From positions 1-51,213 of the forward strand of contig NZ_JAHRCU010000028.1 in the NCBI RefSeq assembly GCF_019083995.1: a stretch of 51,213 bases of DNA. The letters run 5' to 3'. The stretch is from Roseococcus sp. SDR. GTDB lineage: Bacteria > Pseudomonadota > Alphaproteobacteria > Acetobacterales > Acetobacteraceae. Shown here one piece after another: positions 26,220-35,629 of the stretch. The position numbers and the translations under genes were made by a program. How positions within the stretch are numbered: position 1 is the first letter of the stretch; each line of letters opens with the position of its first letter. Below the pieces are notes generated by a model that searched no databases, was not told the DNA's origin, and saw only the letters and a program-made list of their open reading frames with translations.

Positions 26220-27218
26220 CTACTCCACCCGCGCGCCCACGCGCTCGACGATCGCGCGCCAGCTGACCAGATCCCGTGCGAGGCGGGCGCTGGTCGCCGC
26301 GCCATCGGCAACCGCGGGGGTGAAGCCCATGGCGATCACGCGTTCCTCGATCTCGGGCTCGCGCGCCACGCGGGTGAAGACCTCGGAGAGGCGGCGGACG
26401 ATGGGGGCCGGCGTGCGGGCGGGCACCAGCAGGCTGTACCAGGTGGTGCTGTCGAAGCCCGGCAGGTCACAGGCTTCGGCGATGGTGGGGATCTCGGGCA
26501 CCGCCGGCACGCGGGTCGCGGAGGTGACGCCCAGCAGGCGCACGCGGCCCTGGCGATAGGCCTCGATCACCGGGCCGGTCTGGTAGAAGAAGAGGTCCAC
26601 ATCGCCCTGGTAAAGCGCCGTGATGGCAAAGGGTCCGCCGCGATAGGGCACGTGCACGAGATCAAGCCCGAAGGCGACCGCGAATTGCGCGGCGGCGAGA
26701 TGCGTCGAGGCGCCGATGCCGGTGCTGGCATAGTTCATCCGGCCGGGTGCGGCCCGCGCGGCGCGGATCACGGCGTGGCAATCGGTGAATTGCGGCCGGC
26801 GCTCGGGGCTCACGGTGAGGAAGTTCGGCGCCTCGAAGGTGGTGAGCAGCGGGATGAAGTCGGCCTGCGTGTCCACCGGCATGCGCGGGAAGACCGAGGG
26901 GCTGATGGAAAGCATGGCGGAAGTGGCGATCAGCACCGTATGGCCATCGGGCGCGGCGCGGGCCGCGTATTCCATGCCGATATTGCCCGAGGCGCCGGCG
27001 CGGATGTCGATCACCACCGGCACGCCCAGTTCCTGCTGCACGCGGGCCTGGATGAGGCGCCCATAGATGTCCGGCGCGGTGCCGGCGGGAAAGCCGGTGA
27101 CGAGCATGAGCGGGCGTCCCGGCTGCGGGAATTCTTGCGCGTTGGATGTCGCGCCGAAGCCCAGCAGGGCGGCTGCGGCCAAGAGCATTCTGCGAAGCCC
27201 AAGTGTCATCGGGGTCAT
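26220..27218 (-). CDS. Bug/TctC-family substrate-binding protein
   Basis: 332 residues with a signal peptide (hydrophobic LLAAAALLGFGA, cleavage after SNA). Motifs are FPQPGRPLMLVTGFPAGTAPD, IDIRAGASGNIGMEYAAR (the usual ENR replaced by DIR), NYASTGIGASTHLAAAQF and HVPYRGGPFAITALYQG. It is divergent from the amidohydrolase gene at 27387 across a 168-bp gap, so the two may serve one compound. It converges with the LLM gene, whose stop lies 3 bases away. Confidence 0.88.
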   Translation of the reverse strand: MTPMTLGLRRMLLAAAALLGFGATSNAQEFPQPGRPLMLVTGFPAGTAPDIYGRLIQARVQQELGVPVVIDIRAGASGNIGMEYAARAAPDGHTVLIATSAMLSISPSVFPRMPVDTQADFIPLLTTFEAPNFLTVSPERRPQFTDCHAVIRAARAAPGRMNYASTGIGASTHLAAAQFAVAFGLDLVHVPYRGGPFAITALYQGDVDLFFYQTGPVIEAYRQGRVRLLGVTSATRVPAVPEIPTIAEACDLPGFDSTTWYSLLVPARTPAPIVRRLSEVFTRVAREPEIEERVIAMGFTPAVADGAATSARLARDLVSWRAIVERVGARVE

Positions 27219-27301
27219 TCCCTTCCAGATGAGGACCGTGCCGGCGCCATTTGGACGGAGTGTGGGATGAATGCGCTGCCGCTTTCAAGCGCCGCCGCGC
27301 T

Positions 27302-27330
27302 TTGACGCTGCGCGCTGCGGCGCGATAGCC
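27302..27330 (+). promoter_or_regulatory. Putative promoter of the amidohydrolase gene
   Basis: TTGACG (27302-27307) is followed after 16 bases by GATAGC (27324-27329). The spacing is reasonable and the -10 match is partial. It lies in the divergent gap between the Bug gene at 26220-27218 and the amidohydrolase at 27387. Confidence 0.3.
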
Positions 27331-27386
27331 TTGCCCACACCATCAGAAGGATGTGACGGCATGATGCAGCCCCGGAGCCTCGCCCG

Positions 27387-28928
27387 ATGAGCCGCAGCCT
27401 GATCCGCGGGCGCCACGTCATCTGCCGCGCGCTGGACCGTGACCGCGTTGAGGTCATCGAGAATGGCGCCGTCCTGCAGGAGGATGGCGTGATCCTCGAG
27501 ATCGGGCCCTATGAGGATCTCGCGCGGCGGCACCAGGTGGATGAGGTGCTGGGCTCCGAGAATCATGTGGTGATTCCGGGCTTCGTGAACGCGCATCACC
27601 ATGTGGGCCTGACGCCGCTGCAACTGGGCTCGCCCGACATGCCGCTGGAGCTTTGGTTCGGCACACGGCTCGCGGCCCGCAGCGTGGATCTGAGGCTCGA
27701 CACCCTCTACTCGGCCTTCGAGATGGTCGAGAGCGGCATCACCACGGTGCAGCATCTGCAAGGCCGCCTCCCTGTGCCGCTGTCCAACATGATCGCGGGT
27801 GCGACGCAGACGCTGCGCGCCTACCAGGATCTTGGCATGCGCGTCTCCTACGCGCATGGCATCCGCGACCAGAACCTGCTGGTCTATGAGGCCGATCAGC
27901 AGTTCCTGGCGCGCCTTCCGGCGGATCTGGCGCGCGACCTGGCGCCCATGCTGGCGCGGCAATTGGCGCCGCTCGATGATCACTTCGCGCTCTTCGACGA
28001 GCTGCGTTCCCGTTTCGCTGACGACGGGCGCATCGCGATCCAGCTGGCACCCGCCAACCTCCACTGGTGCAGCGATGCGGCGCTGGAGCGCGTGCGCGAG
28101 GCCTGTGAGCGCACCGGCGTGCCGCACCACATCCATCTGCTGGAGACGCAGTACCAGAAGGCCTATGCCCACAAGCGCGCGGGCGTCGGCGCGCTGGAGC
28201 AGCTTGATCGCGCCGGCCTGCTGGGCCCGCATTGCACGCTGGGCCATGGCGTCTGGCTCACGGAGGCGGAGGTGGAGCGCGTGGCGGAGACGGGCACGCG
28301 CATCTGCCACAACTGCTCCTCCAACCTCCGGCTGCGCAGCGGTGTGGCTTCGCTGAATCATTGGGAAAAGCGCGGCGTGCGCGTCGCCATCGGCATTGAC
28401 GAGGCTGGGCTGAACGATGACCGCGACATGCTGGTCGAGATGCGCATGGTGCTGCGCCAGCACCGCGTGCCGGGGATGAACGAGGCCGATGTGCCGACCC
28501 CCGCGCAGGTGTTCCGCATGGCAACGGAGCATGGCGCGGCCACCACCGGCTTCGGCGAGAAGATCGGGCGCCTGGTGCCGGGGGCGGCGGCGGATCTCGT
28601 GCTGCTCGACTGGCGGCAGGTGGCCTTCCCCTTCCTGGACGAGGACACGGATGTGCTCTCGGCCGTGGTGCAGCGGGCCAAGACCGGTGGCGTGGAATCC
28701 GTGATGGTCGCGGGCGAGGTGATCTACCGCGACCGCAAGTTCACCCGTGTGGACAAGGAGGCGGCGCTGGCGGCGCTCGCCGATCTTCTCAAGCGCCCGC
28801 GCACGGAGGAAGAGGAGCGGCGGCGCCTGATCTCGCGCCGCGTGCTGCCCTTCATGCGCGACTTCTATGCGGACTACCTGCCGAAGGCGGAGCCGGCGCC
28901 CTTCTACGTGACCAGTTCGCGGCGCTGA
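27387..28928 (+). CDS. Amidohydrolase-superfamily enzyme (ATZ/TRZ, cytosine-deaminase-like)
   Basis: 513 residues. A composite N-terminal beta-sandwich (RSLIRGRHVICR, VLQEDGVILEIG) precedes a TIM barrel with the metal motif NAHHH (H70-x-H72), HIHLLETQYQKAYAHKRAG containing the third metal His region, LGHGVWLTEAEV (fourth His) and GIDEAGLNDDRD (catalytic/metal Asp). The C-terminal GRLVPGAAADLVLLDWR is the usual return strand. These features place it with ATZ/TRZ-type hydrolases and aminohydrolases acting on guanine, triazines, or N-formimino and related compounds; it is somewhat longer than most (about 450). The GVWLTEAE motif suggests deamination or dechlorination-type chemistry. Divergent from a Bug receptor gene. 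Substrate unknown. Confidence 0.85.
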   Translation: MSRSLIRGRHVICRALDRDRVEVIENGAVLQEDGVILEIGPYEDLARRHQVDEVLGSENHVVIPGFVNAHHHVGLTPLQLGSPDMPLELWFGTRLAARSVDLRLDTLYSAFEMVESGITTVQHLQGRLPVPLSNMIAGATQTLRAYQDLGMRVSYAHGIRDQNLLVYEADQQFLARLPADLARDLAPMLARQLAPLDDHFALFDELRSRFADDGRIAIQLAPANLHWCSDAALERVREACERTGVPHHIHLLETQYQKAYAHKRAGVGALEQLDRAGLLGPHCTLGHGVWLTEAEVERVAETGTRICHNCSSNLRLRSGVASLNHWEKRGVRVAIGIDEAGLNDDRDMLVEMRMVLRQHRVPGMNEADVPTPAQVFRMATEHGAATTGFGEKIGRLVPGAAADLVLLDWRQVAFPFLDEDTDVLSAVVQRAKTGGVESVMVAGEVIYRDRKFTRVDKEAALAALADLLKRPRTEEEERRRLISRRVLPFMRDFYADYLPKAEPAPFYVTSSRR

Positions 28929-28934
28929 GGCGCG

Positions 28935-29921
28935 TCAGCTCACGCTGATGCCCGCGCTGCGCACCACCTCTCGCCAGCGGGCGAGGTCGGCGTTGATGGT
29001 GCGCGAGAGGGTGGCGGAATCCGTCGCCTGCACGGTGAAGCCGGTGGCGGCGAGGCGCGCGGCGATCTCGGGGTTGCGCAGGGTGGAGCGCAGCGTCTCC
29101 TCCATGCGGGCCTGGAGTGGCGCGGGCAGGCCACGCGGCGCGACCAGGCCGTGCCAGCTTCCGGTGGTGTAGTCGGCCAGGCCCGCTTCCGCGAAGGTGG
29201 GCACATCGGGCAGCAGCGGGTGGCGCTCGGCGCTGCCCACCGCGATGGCGCGCAGCCGCCCGCCCTGCACATGCGGCACCACGGTCGCGATGTTCAGCAG
29301 CGAGAGCTGCAGGGTGCCGGCCAGGAGATCCGTCGCGGCCGCGCCGCCACCTGGATAGGGGATATGTGTCTGCTCGGTGCCGGTGCGCAGCTTGAACAGT
29401 TCCATTCCCAGATGCTCCGACGAGCCGATGCCGGAGGAGCCGTAGGAGGCGCGCGTCGGGTTCGCCTTCAGCCAGGCGATGAGCTCGGTGAGGTTCGTGG
29501 CGGGCACGCTGGGGTTCACCACGAGCAGGTTGGGCGCGCTGATGGCGAGCGTGAGCGCAGTCAGATCCTGCTCGGGGTCGAAGGGCGGGCGCGCGTTGAG
29601 GACGGGCGTGATGGTCATGAGGCCGCTCGCCGCGATGAAGATCGTGTGGCCATCGGCCGGCTGGCGCGTGACGTATTGCACGGCGACGACGCCGTTCGCG
29701 CCGGTGCGGTTCTCCACCAGCACGCTCTGGCCGATCGCGGCCTGGAGCGGGCCGGAAAGGGAGCGCGCCAGCAGGTCCGACGGGCCGCCCGGCACGAAGG
29801 GAACGACGATGGAGACGGGCCGTGCGGGCCATGCCGCTGCCGTGGTTTGCGCCACCGCGCCGCCGGATGCGGCAAGGCCGGTGAGGATTGGAGCGGCGAG
29901 GGCGCGGCGGGTGATGCGCAA
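28935..29921 (-). CDS. Bug/TctC-family substrate-binding protein
   Basis: 328 residues if started at the TTG at 29921, which gives a compact leader (MRITRRALAAPILTGLAAS, cleavage after AVAQ). GGAGA at 29935-29931 lies 9 bases upstream, whereas the ATG at 29978 has no such site and would add a basic 19-residue extension. Motifs are WPARPVSIVVPFVPGGPSDLLAR, VENRTGANGVVAVQYV, YGSSGIGSSEHLGMELF and HIPYPGGGAAATDLLAG (PYPG instead of the common PYRG). It is convergent with the amidohydrolase gene (6-bp gap) and divergent from an MFS gene. No TctAB partner nearby. Confidence 0.87.
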   Translation of the reverse strand: MRITRRALAAPILTGLAASGGAVAQTTAAAWPARPVSIVVPFVPGGPSDLLARSLSGPLQAAIGQSVLVENRTGANGVVAVQYVTRQPADGHTIFIAASGLMTITPVLNARPPFDPEQDLTALTLAISAPNLLVVNPSVPATNLTELIAWLKANPTRASYGSSGIGSSEHLGMELFKLRTGTEQTHIPYPGGGAAATDLLAGTLQLSLLNIATVVPHVQGGRLRAIAVGSAERHPLLPDVPTFAEAGLADYTTGSWHGLVAPRGLPAPLQARMEETLRSTLRNPEIAARLAATGFTVQATDSATLSRTINADLARWREVVRSAGISVS

Positions 29922-29930
29922 GGCTTTGGA

Positions 29931-29935
29931 TCTCC
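29931..29935 (-). promoter_or_regulatory. Ribosome-binding site supporting a TTG start
   Basis: GGAGA on the minus strand, 9 bases before the TTG at 29921. It decides the start of the Bug gene in favour of TTG over the ATG 57 bases further upstream. Confidence 0.5.
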
Positions 29936-30004
29936 GGCGGGCGGCGCCCCGGTGGCGCCGCGATGCGGGGCATGGCATGCAAGCGATATGCCGAGGGGTG
30001 ACGC

Positions 30005-31237
30005 ATGACCGGCGCGAAGATCCGCAATCTTGCCCTGCTGACGGGTGCGATCATGCTCGCCCCCGCGATCTGGTTCGCGGGCACGGCGGCGGTGCCGGCG
30101 CTGCTGCGCGATGGCGCCGTGACGCGCAGCGAGGCGGGCTGGCTGATCGCGGCGGTGCAGCTGGGTTTTGTGGCGGGGACGATCACCTCCGCGCTGCTGT
30201 CCCTCGCCGATCGCTGGCCGTCGCGGGCGCTGTTCTTCGGCGCGGCAAGTGTGGCGGGGCTGGGCACCATCGCGCAGGCCTTCATCGAGCCCGCGGGCCT
30301 CGGCGCCTATGCGCTGCGCTTCGTGGCCGGCGCGGCGATGGCGGGCGTCTACCCGGTCGCGATGAAGCTGGCCTCGGGCTGGGCGCGCGCGGGATCGTCC
30401 GAGGCCGACAGGCCGAAGGGCGTGAATCCCGCGCGGCGGCAGCATGGCGATCTGGGCTTGCTGATCGGCATCGTCGTCGGCGCGCTCACCATCGGCTCGG
30501 CCGCGCCGCATGCGCTGCCGGGCGTGCTGGGCTCCGTGGATTGGCGGCACATCTATCTGGCGGCGGGCGCGCTGGCGTTGGTCGGTGGCGCCTTGATCCT
30601 GCCGTTCCGCGAGGGGCCGCACACGGCGAAGCGCCCGCCCTTCAACCCGCGCGCCGTGCTGCTGGCCTGGCGCGACCCGCGGCTGCGCCTCGCCAATGCG
30701 GGGTATCTCGGCCACATGTGGGAGCTCTACGCCGTCTGGGCCTGGGTCGGGCTGTTCCTGGCGCAGCAGGGGGTGGGTGGCGATGCGGGCATCCTCACCG
30801 CACTGGTGGTGGGCTCGGGCGCCATCGGCTGCGTCGGGCTCGGACTGCTGGCGGATCGCTTCAACCGCGCGCGGATGGCGGCGATGGCGATGTTCGTCTC
30901 CGGCGCCTGCGCGCTGCTCATTGGCGGCACGGCGGGCTGGGCGCTGCCTCTGACGCTGGTGCTGGCCGCCATCTGGGGCGTTTCGGTCGTGGCGGATTCC
31001 GCGCAGTTCAGCGCCTGCACCTCGCTCTGCGCGCCGCCCGAACTGGTCGGCACCATGCTGACGGTGCAGACCTGCGCGGGCTTCCTGCTGACGGTGCCCG
31101 CCATCCAGCTCATGGCCTGGGCGGTGCCGGCCCTGGGCTGGGCGGGGGCCTTCGCCATCCTCGGCATCGGGCCGCTGCTCGGCGCGGTCGCGATGCTGAG
31201 GCTGGCGCCGCTGCTGCCTCAGCCTTCCCCCAGATAG
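30005..31237 (+). CDS. Major facilitator superfamily (MFS) transporter
   Basis: 410-residue membrane protein with about 12 hydrophobic helices. It begins NLALLTGAIMLAPAIWFAGTAAVPALL, with TM4 around FVAGAAMAGVYPVAMKLASGW, a central loop FREGPHTAKRPPFNPRAVLLAWRDPRLR, and a second half starting NAGYLGHMWELYAVWAWVGLF. The RFNRARM loop resembles the TM8-9 motif. Between TM4 and TM5 there is an extra hydrophilic stretch (about residues 127-148) ending in the normal GDLGLLIG start of TM5. Substrate unknown. It is divergent from the Bug gene and overlaps the convergent RidA gene by 19 bases. Confidence 0.85.
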   Translation: MTGAKIRNLALLTGAIMLAPAIWFAGTAAVPALLRDGAVTRSEAGWLIAAVQLGFVAGTITSALLSLADRWPSRALFFGAASVAGLGTIAQAFIEPAGLGAYALRFVAGAAMAGVYPVAMKLASGWARAGSSEADRPKGVNPARRQHGDLGLLIGIVVGALTIGSAAPHALPGVLGSVDWRHIYLAAGALALVGGALILPFREGPHTAKRPPFNPRAVLLAWRDPRLRLANAGYLGHMWELYAVWAWVGLFLAQQGVGGDAGILTALVVGSGAIGCVGLGLLADRFNRARMAAMAMFVSGACALLIGGTAGWALPLTLVLAAIWGVSVVADSAQFSACTSLCAPPELVGTMLTVQTCAGFLLTVPAIQLMAWAVPALGWAGAFAILGIGPLLGAVAMLRLAPLLPQPSPR

Positions 31238-31605
31238 GCTGTCGCGTCGATCTCGACGAGGCAGTCTGGCGAGCCGAGGCCGCTCACGATGCAGGAGACG
31301 CGGTGCGGCGGGTCCTCGGCGAAATTGGCGAAGTAGACCTCGTTCATCGGCGCCCAGTTTTCGCGATCCGTCACGTAGACGGTGCATTTCACCACATCCT
31401 TCAGCGTGCCGCCGGCGGCCTCGATCAGGGCGCGGATATTGTCGATGGTCTGCTGCGTCTGGGCGCGCACATCGCCGATGGCGAAGCGGCCCTCGCGGTC
31501 GCGCCCGGTGGAGCAGGCGAAGACGAAGCCGCCCGCCTTGCTCGCTTGCGCAAAGGGCAGCGCGGGCTTGAAGACCTTGTCGGTGGAGATGGCGGTTTTC
31601 GGCAT
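31219..31605 (-). CDS. RidA-family protein (YjgF/YER057c/UK114)
   Basis: 128 residues, a single RidA domain. Visible are PALPFAQASKAGGFVFACSTG, the central QTQQTIDNIRALIEAAGGTLKDVVKCTVYVTD, and the C-terminal PPHRVSCIVSGLGSPDCLVEIDATAYL. The usual catalytic Arg of the RidA pocket (position equivalent to Arg105 in IRVEVAL) appears replaced, since the motif here reads RVSCIVSGLGSPDCLVEID, so it may belong to a Rid subfamily without imine deaminase activity. AAGGGAGG precedes the ATG. It is divergent from a Bug gene. Rid proteins often accompany catabolic clusters that generate enamine or imine intermediates. Confidence 0.85.
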   Translation of the reverse strand: MPKTAISTDKVFKPALPFAQASKAGGFVFACSTGRDREGRFAIGDVRAQTQQTIDNIRALIEAAGGTLKDVVKCTVYVTDRENWAPMNEVYFANFAEDPPHRVSCIVSGLGSPDCLVEIDATAYLGEG

Positions 31606-31679
31606 GGGGCCTCCCTTGGGCTTTGACGATGCCGGACCAGTGTGGGAGCGTTTTGTCCTTGCTGCCAGGAGGCTTGGCC

Positions 31680-32663
31680 ATGCTCACCGTGACGCGCCGC
31701 GCTGCCCTTCTCACCCCGCTCGCCACGCCTGCCTTCGCCCAGATCATCAACCGTCCCATGCGCTGGGTGGTGCCCTTCCCGCCGGGCGGTGCGGCCGATG
31801 CCATCGCGCGGATCTGGGCGGAGGCGGTGAGCAGCCGCACCGGCCAGGCCATCGTGGTGGACAATCGCGGGGGCGCGAATGGCTTGCTTGGCGTGCAGGC
31901 GGTGCTGCAGGCGCCGCCGGATGGCAGCACGCTGGGCGTGCTCAGCATTCCCTTCTTCACCGCCCTGCCGATGATGATGGCGAACCCGCCCTATGACCCG
32001 GCGCGGGACCTGGTGCCGATCATCCGGCTCGTCACCTCCACGGTGCTGTGCTGTGTCACGGCCGAGCGCGCGCGGGAGCGGGGCTGGACGGATTTCCGGG
32101 CGCTGATCAACGCGGCCAAGCGGCCTGGCGCGCGGGTGGTGAAGGGCTCGGCGGGAAATGGCTCCGCGGCGCATCTGCTGATCGCGACCATCGCGACGCG
32201 CTCGGGGGCCCATATCGAGCATGTGGCGTATCGCGGGGGGGCGCCGGCGCTGACCGATCTGCTGGGCGGGCAGATCGACATGGTGTTCGACTTCATGCCG
32301 GCCTTGATGCCGCATGTGGCCTCGGGGCGGCTGGTGCCGCTGGCGGTGGGGAGCAACGCGCGCAGCCCCTTGCTGCCGGAGGTGCCGGGGTTGGGCGAGT
32401 TCGCCGATCTGAATTTGGGTGACCTCGACATGCAGTCCTGGAACGCATTGACGGCGCCGCGGGGCACGCCGCCCGAGGTGCAGCGTGCGATTGCGGAGGG
32501 CGTGCTGTGGAGTGCGGATGCGCCGGGCCTCGCGGATCGGCTCCGGGCGAGTGGCTTGGTGCTGGCGACCAGCGCCGGCCCGGGGGAGACGGCGGCTTTG
32601 ATCGCGGCGGATGCGCCGCGCTGGGCCGAAATGGTGCGCCTCTCCGGCGCGCGGATCGAGTAG
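31680..32663 (+). CDS. Bug/TctC-family substrate-binding protein
   Basis: 327 residues. The short leader MLTVTRRAALLTPLATPAFAQ has cleavage after AFA. Motifs are INRPMRWVVPFPPGGAADAIAR, VVDNRGGANGLLGVQAVL, KGSAGNGSAAHLLIA and HVAYRGGAPALTDLLGG. AGGAGG lies 7 bases upstream of the ATG at 31680 and decides the start against 31623. It is divergent from the ridA-like gene and convergent with the next Bug gene; the gap between them holds an intergenic hairpin repeat. Confidence 0.9.
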   Translation: MLTVTRRAALLTPLATPAFAQIINRPMRWVVPFPPGGAADAIARIWAEAVSSRTGQAIVVDNRGGANGLLGVQAVLQAPPDGSTLGVLSIPFFTALPMMMANPPYDPARDLVPIIRLVTSTVLCCVTAERARERGWTDFRALINAAKRPGARVVKGSAGNGSAAHLLIATIATRSGAHIEHVAYRGGAPALTDLLGGQIDMVFDFMPALMPHVASGRLVPLAVGSNARSPLLPEVPGLGEFADLNLGDLDMQSWNALTAPRGTPPEVQRAIAEGVLWSADAPGLADRLRASGLVLATSAGPGETAALIAADAPRWAEMVRLSGARIE

Positions 32664-32665
32664 CC

Positions 32666-32721
32666 GGGGTCTGGGGCACCATTCTTTAGACCGGGCGGCC
32701 CCAGCCGCCGGAGGCCCTTTT
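32666..32721 (+). repeat. Intergenic hairpin repeat, copy A (terminator-like)
   Basis: The element begins GGGGTCTGGGGC and ends CCCCAGCCGCCGGAGGC followed by CCTTTT. The outer arms pair (CTGGGGC with GGCCCCAG) around a long loop with an internal TCTTTAGACC-like segment. It fills the 59-bp gap between two convergent Bug genes and, with its T-run, could terminate the plus-strand transcript. Related copies occur at about 36722, 36804 and 47299. Confidence 0.6.
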
Positions 32722-32722
32722 G

Positions 32723-33697
32723 TTATCCGGCATTCTGCGGGGTGATCCCCGCCGCCCGTGCCGCCGCCCCCCATTTCTCCATCTCGGCCTGCACGAAGTC
32801 GCGGCTCTGCTCCGGCGTGGTGGTGACCACCTCCGCGCCCAGGGTCTGGTGGCGCGCGAGCACATCCGGCTTGCGGAGGGCCGCGTGGATCTCGGCGGTG
32901 AGGCGCGCCGCCACCGGCGCGGGCAGGCCGGCCGGGCCGAAGATCATGCCCCAGGTGGAGGCTTCGAATCCCGGCAGGAACTCGCTCATGGTCGGCACAT
33001 TGGGGAGTTGGGGCGCGCGGGTGGCGCCGGTGGTGGCGAAGGCCTTGAGCGCGCCGCCCTGGATGTGCGGCAGGGCCGCGGGCACCGTGTCGAACATGAT
33101 GTTCACCCGCCCGGCGATGAGGTCGGGATGGGCGTGGGTGCTGCCGCGATAGGGCACGTAGGTGAGCTCGATTCCCGTCCGCTGGGCGAAGAGGACGGGG
33201 GCCAGGCGCACCACGCCCGCCGAGCCCGCGAAGGTGATCCGCCCGGGCGGGAGGGATTTCGCATGCGCCACCAGCTCGGCCGGCGTACTGGCCGGGAAGC
33301 TGGGCGCGGCGCAGAGCACGAGCGGCGTGCGGGTGCTCATGCTGAGGAAGGTGAAGTCCCGCACCGTGTCGAAGGGCAGGCGGTAGAGCGCCGGGTTGAC
33401 CGCGTGGCCGACCGAGGTGAGGCCCAGCATGTGCCCGTCCGGCGGGGATTTCGCCACGGCATCGGTGCCGATGATCCCATCGGCACCCGGCCGAATCTCC
33501 ACCGTGACCGGCTGGCCCAGGGCGGCGGACATGGGCTCGGCGATCAGCCGCGCGGTAATGTCGGAGACGCCGCCCGGCGAATAGGGGACGACGACGCGGA
33601 TCGGCCGGTTGGGGAAGGCCTGGGCGCGGGAATGGGCGGCCAGGAGCAGTGCGGGGGCGGCCAGCAGGCCGGCGCGGCGCGGGATGAGCATGGGCAT
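32723..33697 (-). CDS. Bug/TctC-family substrate-binding protein
   Basis: 324 residues with a signal peptide ([26 protein letters not shown], cleavage after SRAQ). Motifs are [56 protein letters not shown] and [17 protein letters not shown]. The ENR motif is replaced by EIR. It is divergent from lepA and convergent with the previous Bug gene. A GGAGGAGGTCC-like site lies upstream of the ATG at 33697. Confidence 0.88.
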   Translation of the reverse strand: MPMLIPRRAGLLAAPALLLAAHSRAQAFPNRPIRVVVPYSPGGVSDITARLIAEPMSAALGQPVTVEIRPGADGIIGTDAVAKSPPDGHMLGLTSVGHAVNPALYRLPFDTVRDFTFLSMSTRTPLVLCAAPSFPASTPAELVAHAKSLPPGRITFAGSAGVVRLAPVLFAQRTGIELTYVPYRGSTHAHPDLIAGRVNIMFDTVPAALPHIQGGALKAFATTGATRAPQLPNVPTMSEFLPGFEASTWGMIFGPAGLPAPVAARLTAEIHAALRKPDVLARHQTLGAEVVTTTPEQSRDFVQAEMEKWGAAARAAGITPQNAG

Positions 33698-33788
33698 GGG
33701 GGACCTCCTCCGGCGGGGTTGCTCCCCGCTCCAGGGGTGATCCTGGGATATTCCGGGGGCGGGTGGAAGCGAAACCCGGCACCGCGCT

Positions 33789-33816
33789 TTGACTTATGGG
33801 GCTTTGGCCCTATCTC
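33789..33816 (+). promoter_or_regulatory. Putative lepA promoter giving a leaderless transcript
   Basis: TTGACT (33789-33794) is followed after 16 bases by TATCTC (33811-33816). A start point 7-8 bases further on falls at or next to the lepA ATG (33824). No Shine-Dalgarno sequence lies in the C-rich segment just before that ATG, which is consistent with a leaderless message. Confidence 0.35.
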
Positions 33817-33823
33817 CCCCCGC

Positions 33824-35629
33824 ATGACCGAAACGCCGCTGAACCTGATCCGCAACTTCTCCATCGTCGCCCATATCGACCACGGGAAATCCACCCTGGC
33901 CGACCGGCTGATCCAGTCCACCGGGACGGTGGCCGCGCGCGACATGAAGGAGCAGATGCTCGACAGCATGGACATCGAGCGGGAGCGCGGCATCACCATC
34001 AAGGCGCAGACCGTCCGCATCCGGTACCAGGCGAAGGACGGGCAGATCTACACGCTGAACCTGATGGACACGCCGGGCCATGTGGACTTCGCCTATGAGG
34101 TGAGCCGGTCGCTGGCGGCCTGCGAGGGGTCGCTCCTGGTGGTGGATGCCTCGCAGGGTGTGGAGGCGCAGACACTGGCCAATGTGTACCAGGCGCTGGA
34201 TGCGAACCACGAGATCGTGCCGGTCCTGAACAAGATCGACCTGCCGGCCGCCGAGCCGGACCGGGTGAAGCAGCAGATCGAGGATGTGATCGGGCTGGAC
34301 GCCGAGGATGCGGTGATGATCTCGGCCAAGACCGGGCTCAACATCGAGGGCGTGCTGGAAGCCATCGTGACGCGCCTGCCGGCGCCGACGGGGAATGCGG
34401 ATGCGCCGACCAAGGCGCTGCTGGTGGATAGCTGGTATGACAGCTACCTCGGCGTGGTGGTGCTGGTGCGGGTGAAGGATGGCCACCTGCGCAAGGGCCA
34501 GAAGATCCGCATGATGTCCAATGGCGCCACGCACACCGTGGACCAGGTGGGCTATTTCACGCCGAAGATGGTGCCCTGCGAGAGCCTCGGGCCGGGTGAG
34601 ATGGGCTTCCTGACGGCGGCCGTGAAGTCGGTGGCCGACACCAATGTGGGCGACACCATCACCGATGACCGGACGCCCGCGGCTGAGCCGCTGCCGGGCT
34701 TCAAGCCGAGCATCCCGGTGGTGTGGTGCGGGCTTTACCCCATTGATGCCGATGATTTCGACAAGCTGCGCGACGCGCTGGGCAAGCTGCGCCTGAATGA
34801 CAGCAGCTTCCATTTCGAGCAGGAGACCTCGCTCGCGCTGGGATTGGGCTATCGCTGCGGCTTCCTGGGGCTGCTGCATCTCGAGATCGTGCAGGAGCGG
34901 CTCTCGCGCGAGTTCGATCTGAACCTGATCGCGACCGCGCCTTCGGTGGTCTACAAGCTGCGCAAGAAGGACGGCACGATCGAGGATCTGCACAACCCGG
35001 CCGACATGCCCGACCCCATGTCCATCGAGGGCATCGAGGAGCCCTGGATCAAGGCCACGATCATGGTGCCGGACGAGCATCTGGGCTCCATCCTGACGCT
35101 CTGCAACGAGCGGCGCGGGCAGCAGGTGGAGCTGACCTATGTCGGCACGCGCGCCATGGCGGTGTATCGCCTGCCGCTGAACGAGGTGGTGTTCGACTTC
35201 TATGACCGGCTGAAGAGCGTCTCTCGCGGCTATGCCAGCTTCGACTACCAGATGGATGGTTATGCCGAGAGCGACCTGGTGAAGATCAGCATCCTCGTGA
35301 ACAACGAGCCGGTGGATGCGCTGGCCTTCATGGCGCACCGCACGGCGGCCGATAAGCGCGGGCGTTCGATCTGCGAGAAGCTGAAGGAGCTGATCCCCCG
35401 TCAGCTCTTCAAGATCCCCATCCAGGCGGCGATCGGCGGGCGCGTGATCGCGCGCGAGACCATCTCCGCCATGTCGAAGGATGTGACCGCCAAGTGCTAT
35501 GGCGGCGACATCAGCCGCAAGCGCAAGCTTCTGGACAAGCAGAAGGAAGGCAAGAAGCGCATGCGGCAATTCGGCAAGGTGGAGATCCCGCAGAGCGCCT
35601 TCATCGCCGCGCTCAAGATGGATAGCTGA
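33824..35629 (+). CDS. lepA: Elongation factor 4 (LepA), ribosome back-translocase GTPase
   Basis: 601 residues, the normal LepA length. GTPase motifs are AHIDHGKST (16-24), [24 protein letters not shown] and [13 protein letters not shown] with the SAKTG motif. Later domains include the [22 protein letters not shown]-like block and the LepA-specific C-terminus [38 protein letters not shown]. It acts on stalled or mistranslocated ribosomes. The frame is open far upstream (to 32720), but only the part from the ATG at 33824 is protein-like. Its TGA directly abuts the convergent stop (TGATCA). lepB is not adjacent. Confidence 0.97.
   Translation: MTETPLNLIRNFSIVAHIDHGKSTLADRLIQSTGTVAARDMKEQMLDSMDIERERGITIKAQTVRIRYQAKDGQIYTLNLMDTPGHVDFAYEVSRSLAACEGSLLVVDASQGVEAQTLANVYQALDANHEIVPVLNKIDLPAAEPDRVKQQIEDVIGLDAEDAVMISAKTGLNIEGVLEAIVTRLPAPTGNADAPTKALLVDSWYDSYLGVVVLVRVKDGHLRKGQKIRMMSNGATHTVDQVGYFTPKMVPCESLGPGEMGFLTAAVKSVADTNVGDTITDDRTPAAEPLPGFKPSIPVVWCGLYPIDADDFDKLRDALGKLRLNDSSFHFEQETSLALGLGYRCGFLGLLHLEIVQERLSREFDLNLIATAPSVVYKLRKKDGTIEDLHNPADMPDPMSIEGIEEPWIKATIMVPDEHLGSILTLCNERRGQQVELTYVGTRAMAVYRLPLNEVVFDFYDRLKSVSRGYASFDYQMDGYAESDLVKISILVNNEPVDALAFMAHRTAADKRGRSICEKLKELIPRQLFKIPIQAAIGGRVIARETISAMSKDVTAKCYGGDISRKRKLLDKQKEGKKRMRQFGKVEIPQSAFIAALKMDS

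Noticed and set aside
32720-33823. N-terminal extension of LepA (about 370 extra residues)
   Set aside because: The extension is antisense to a Bug gene and not protein-like; LepA is complete from 33824.
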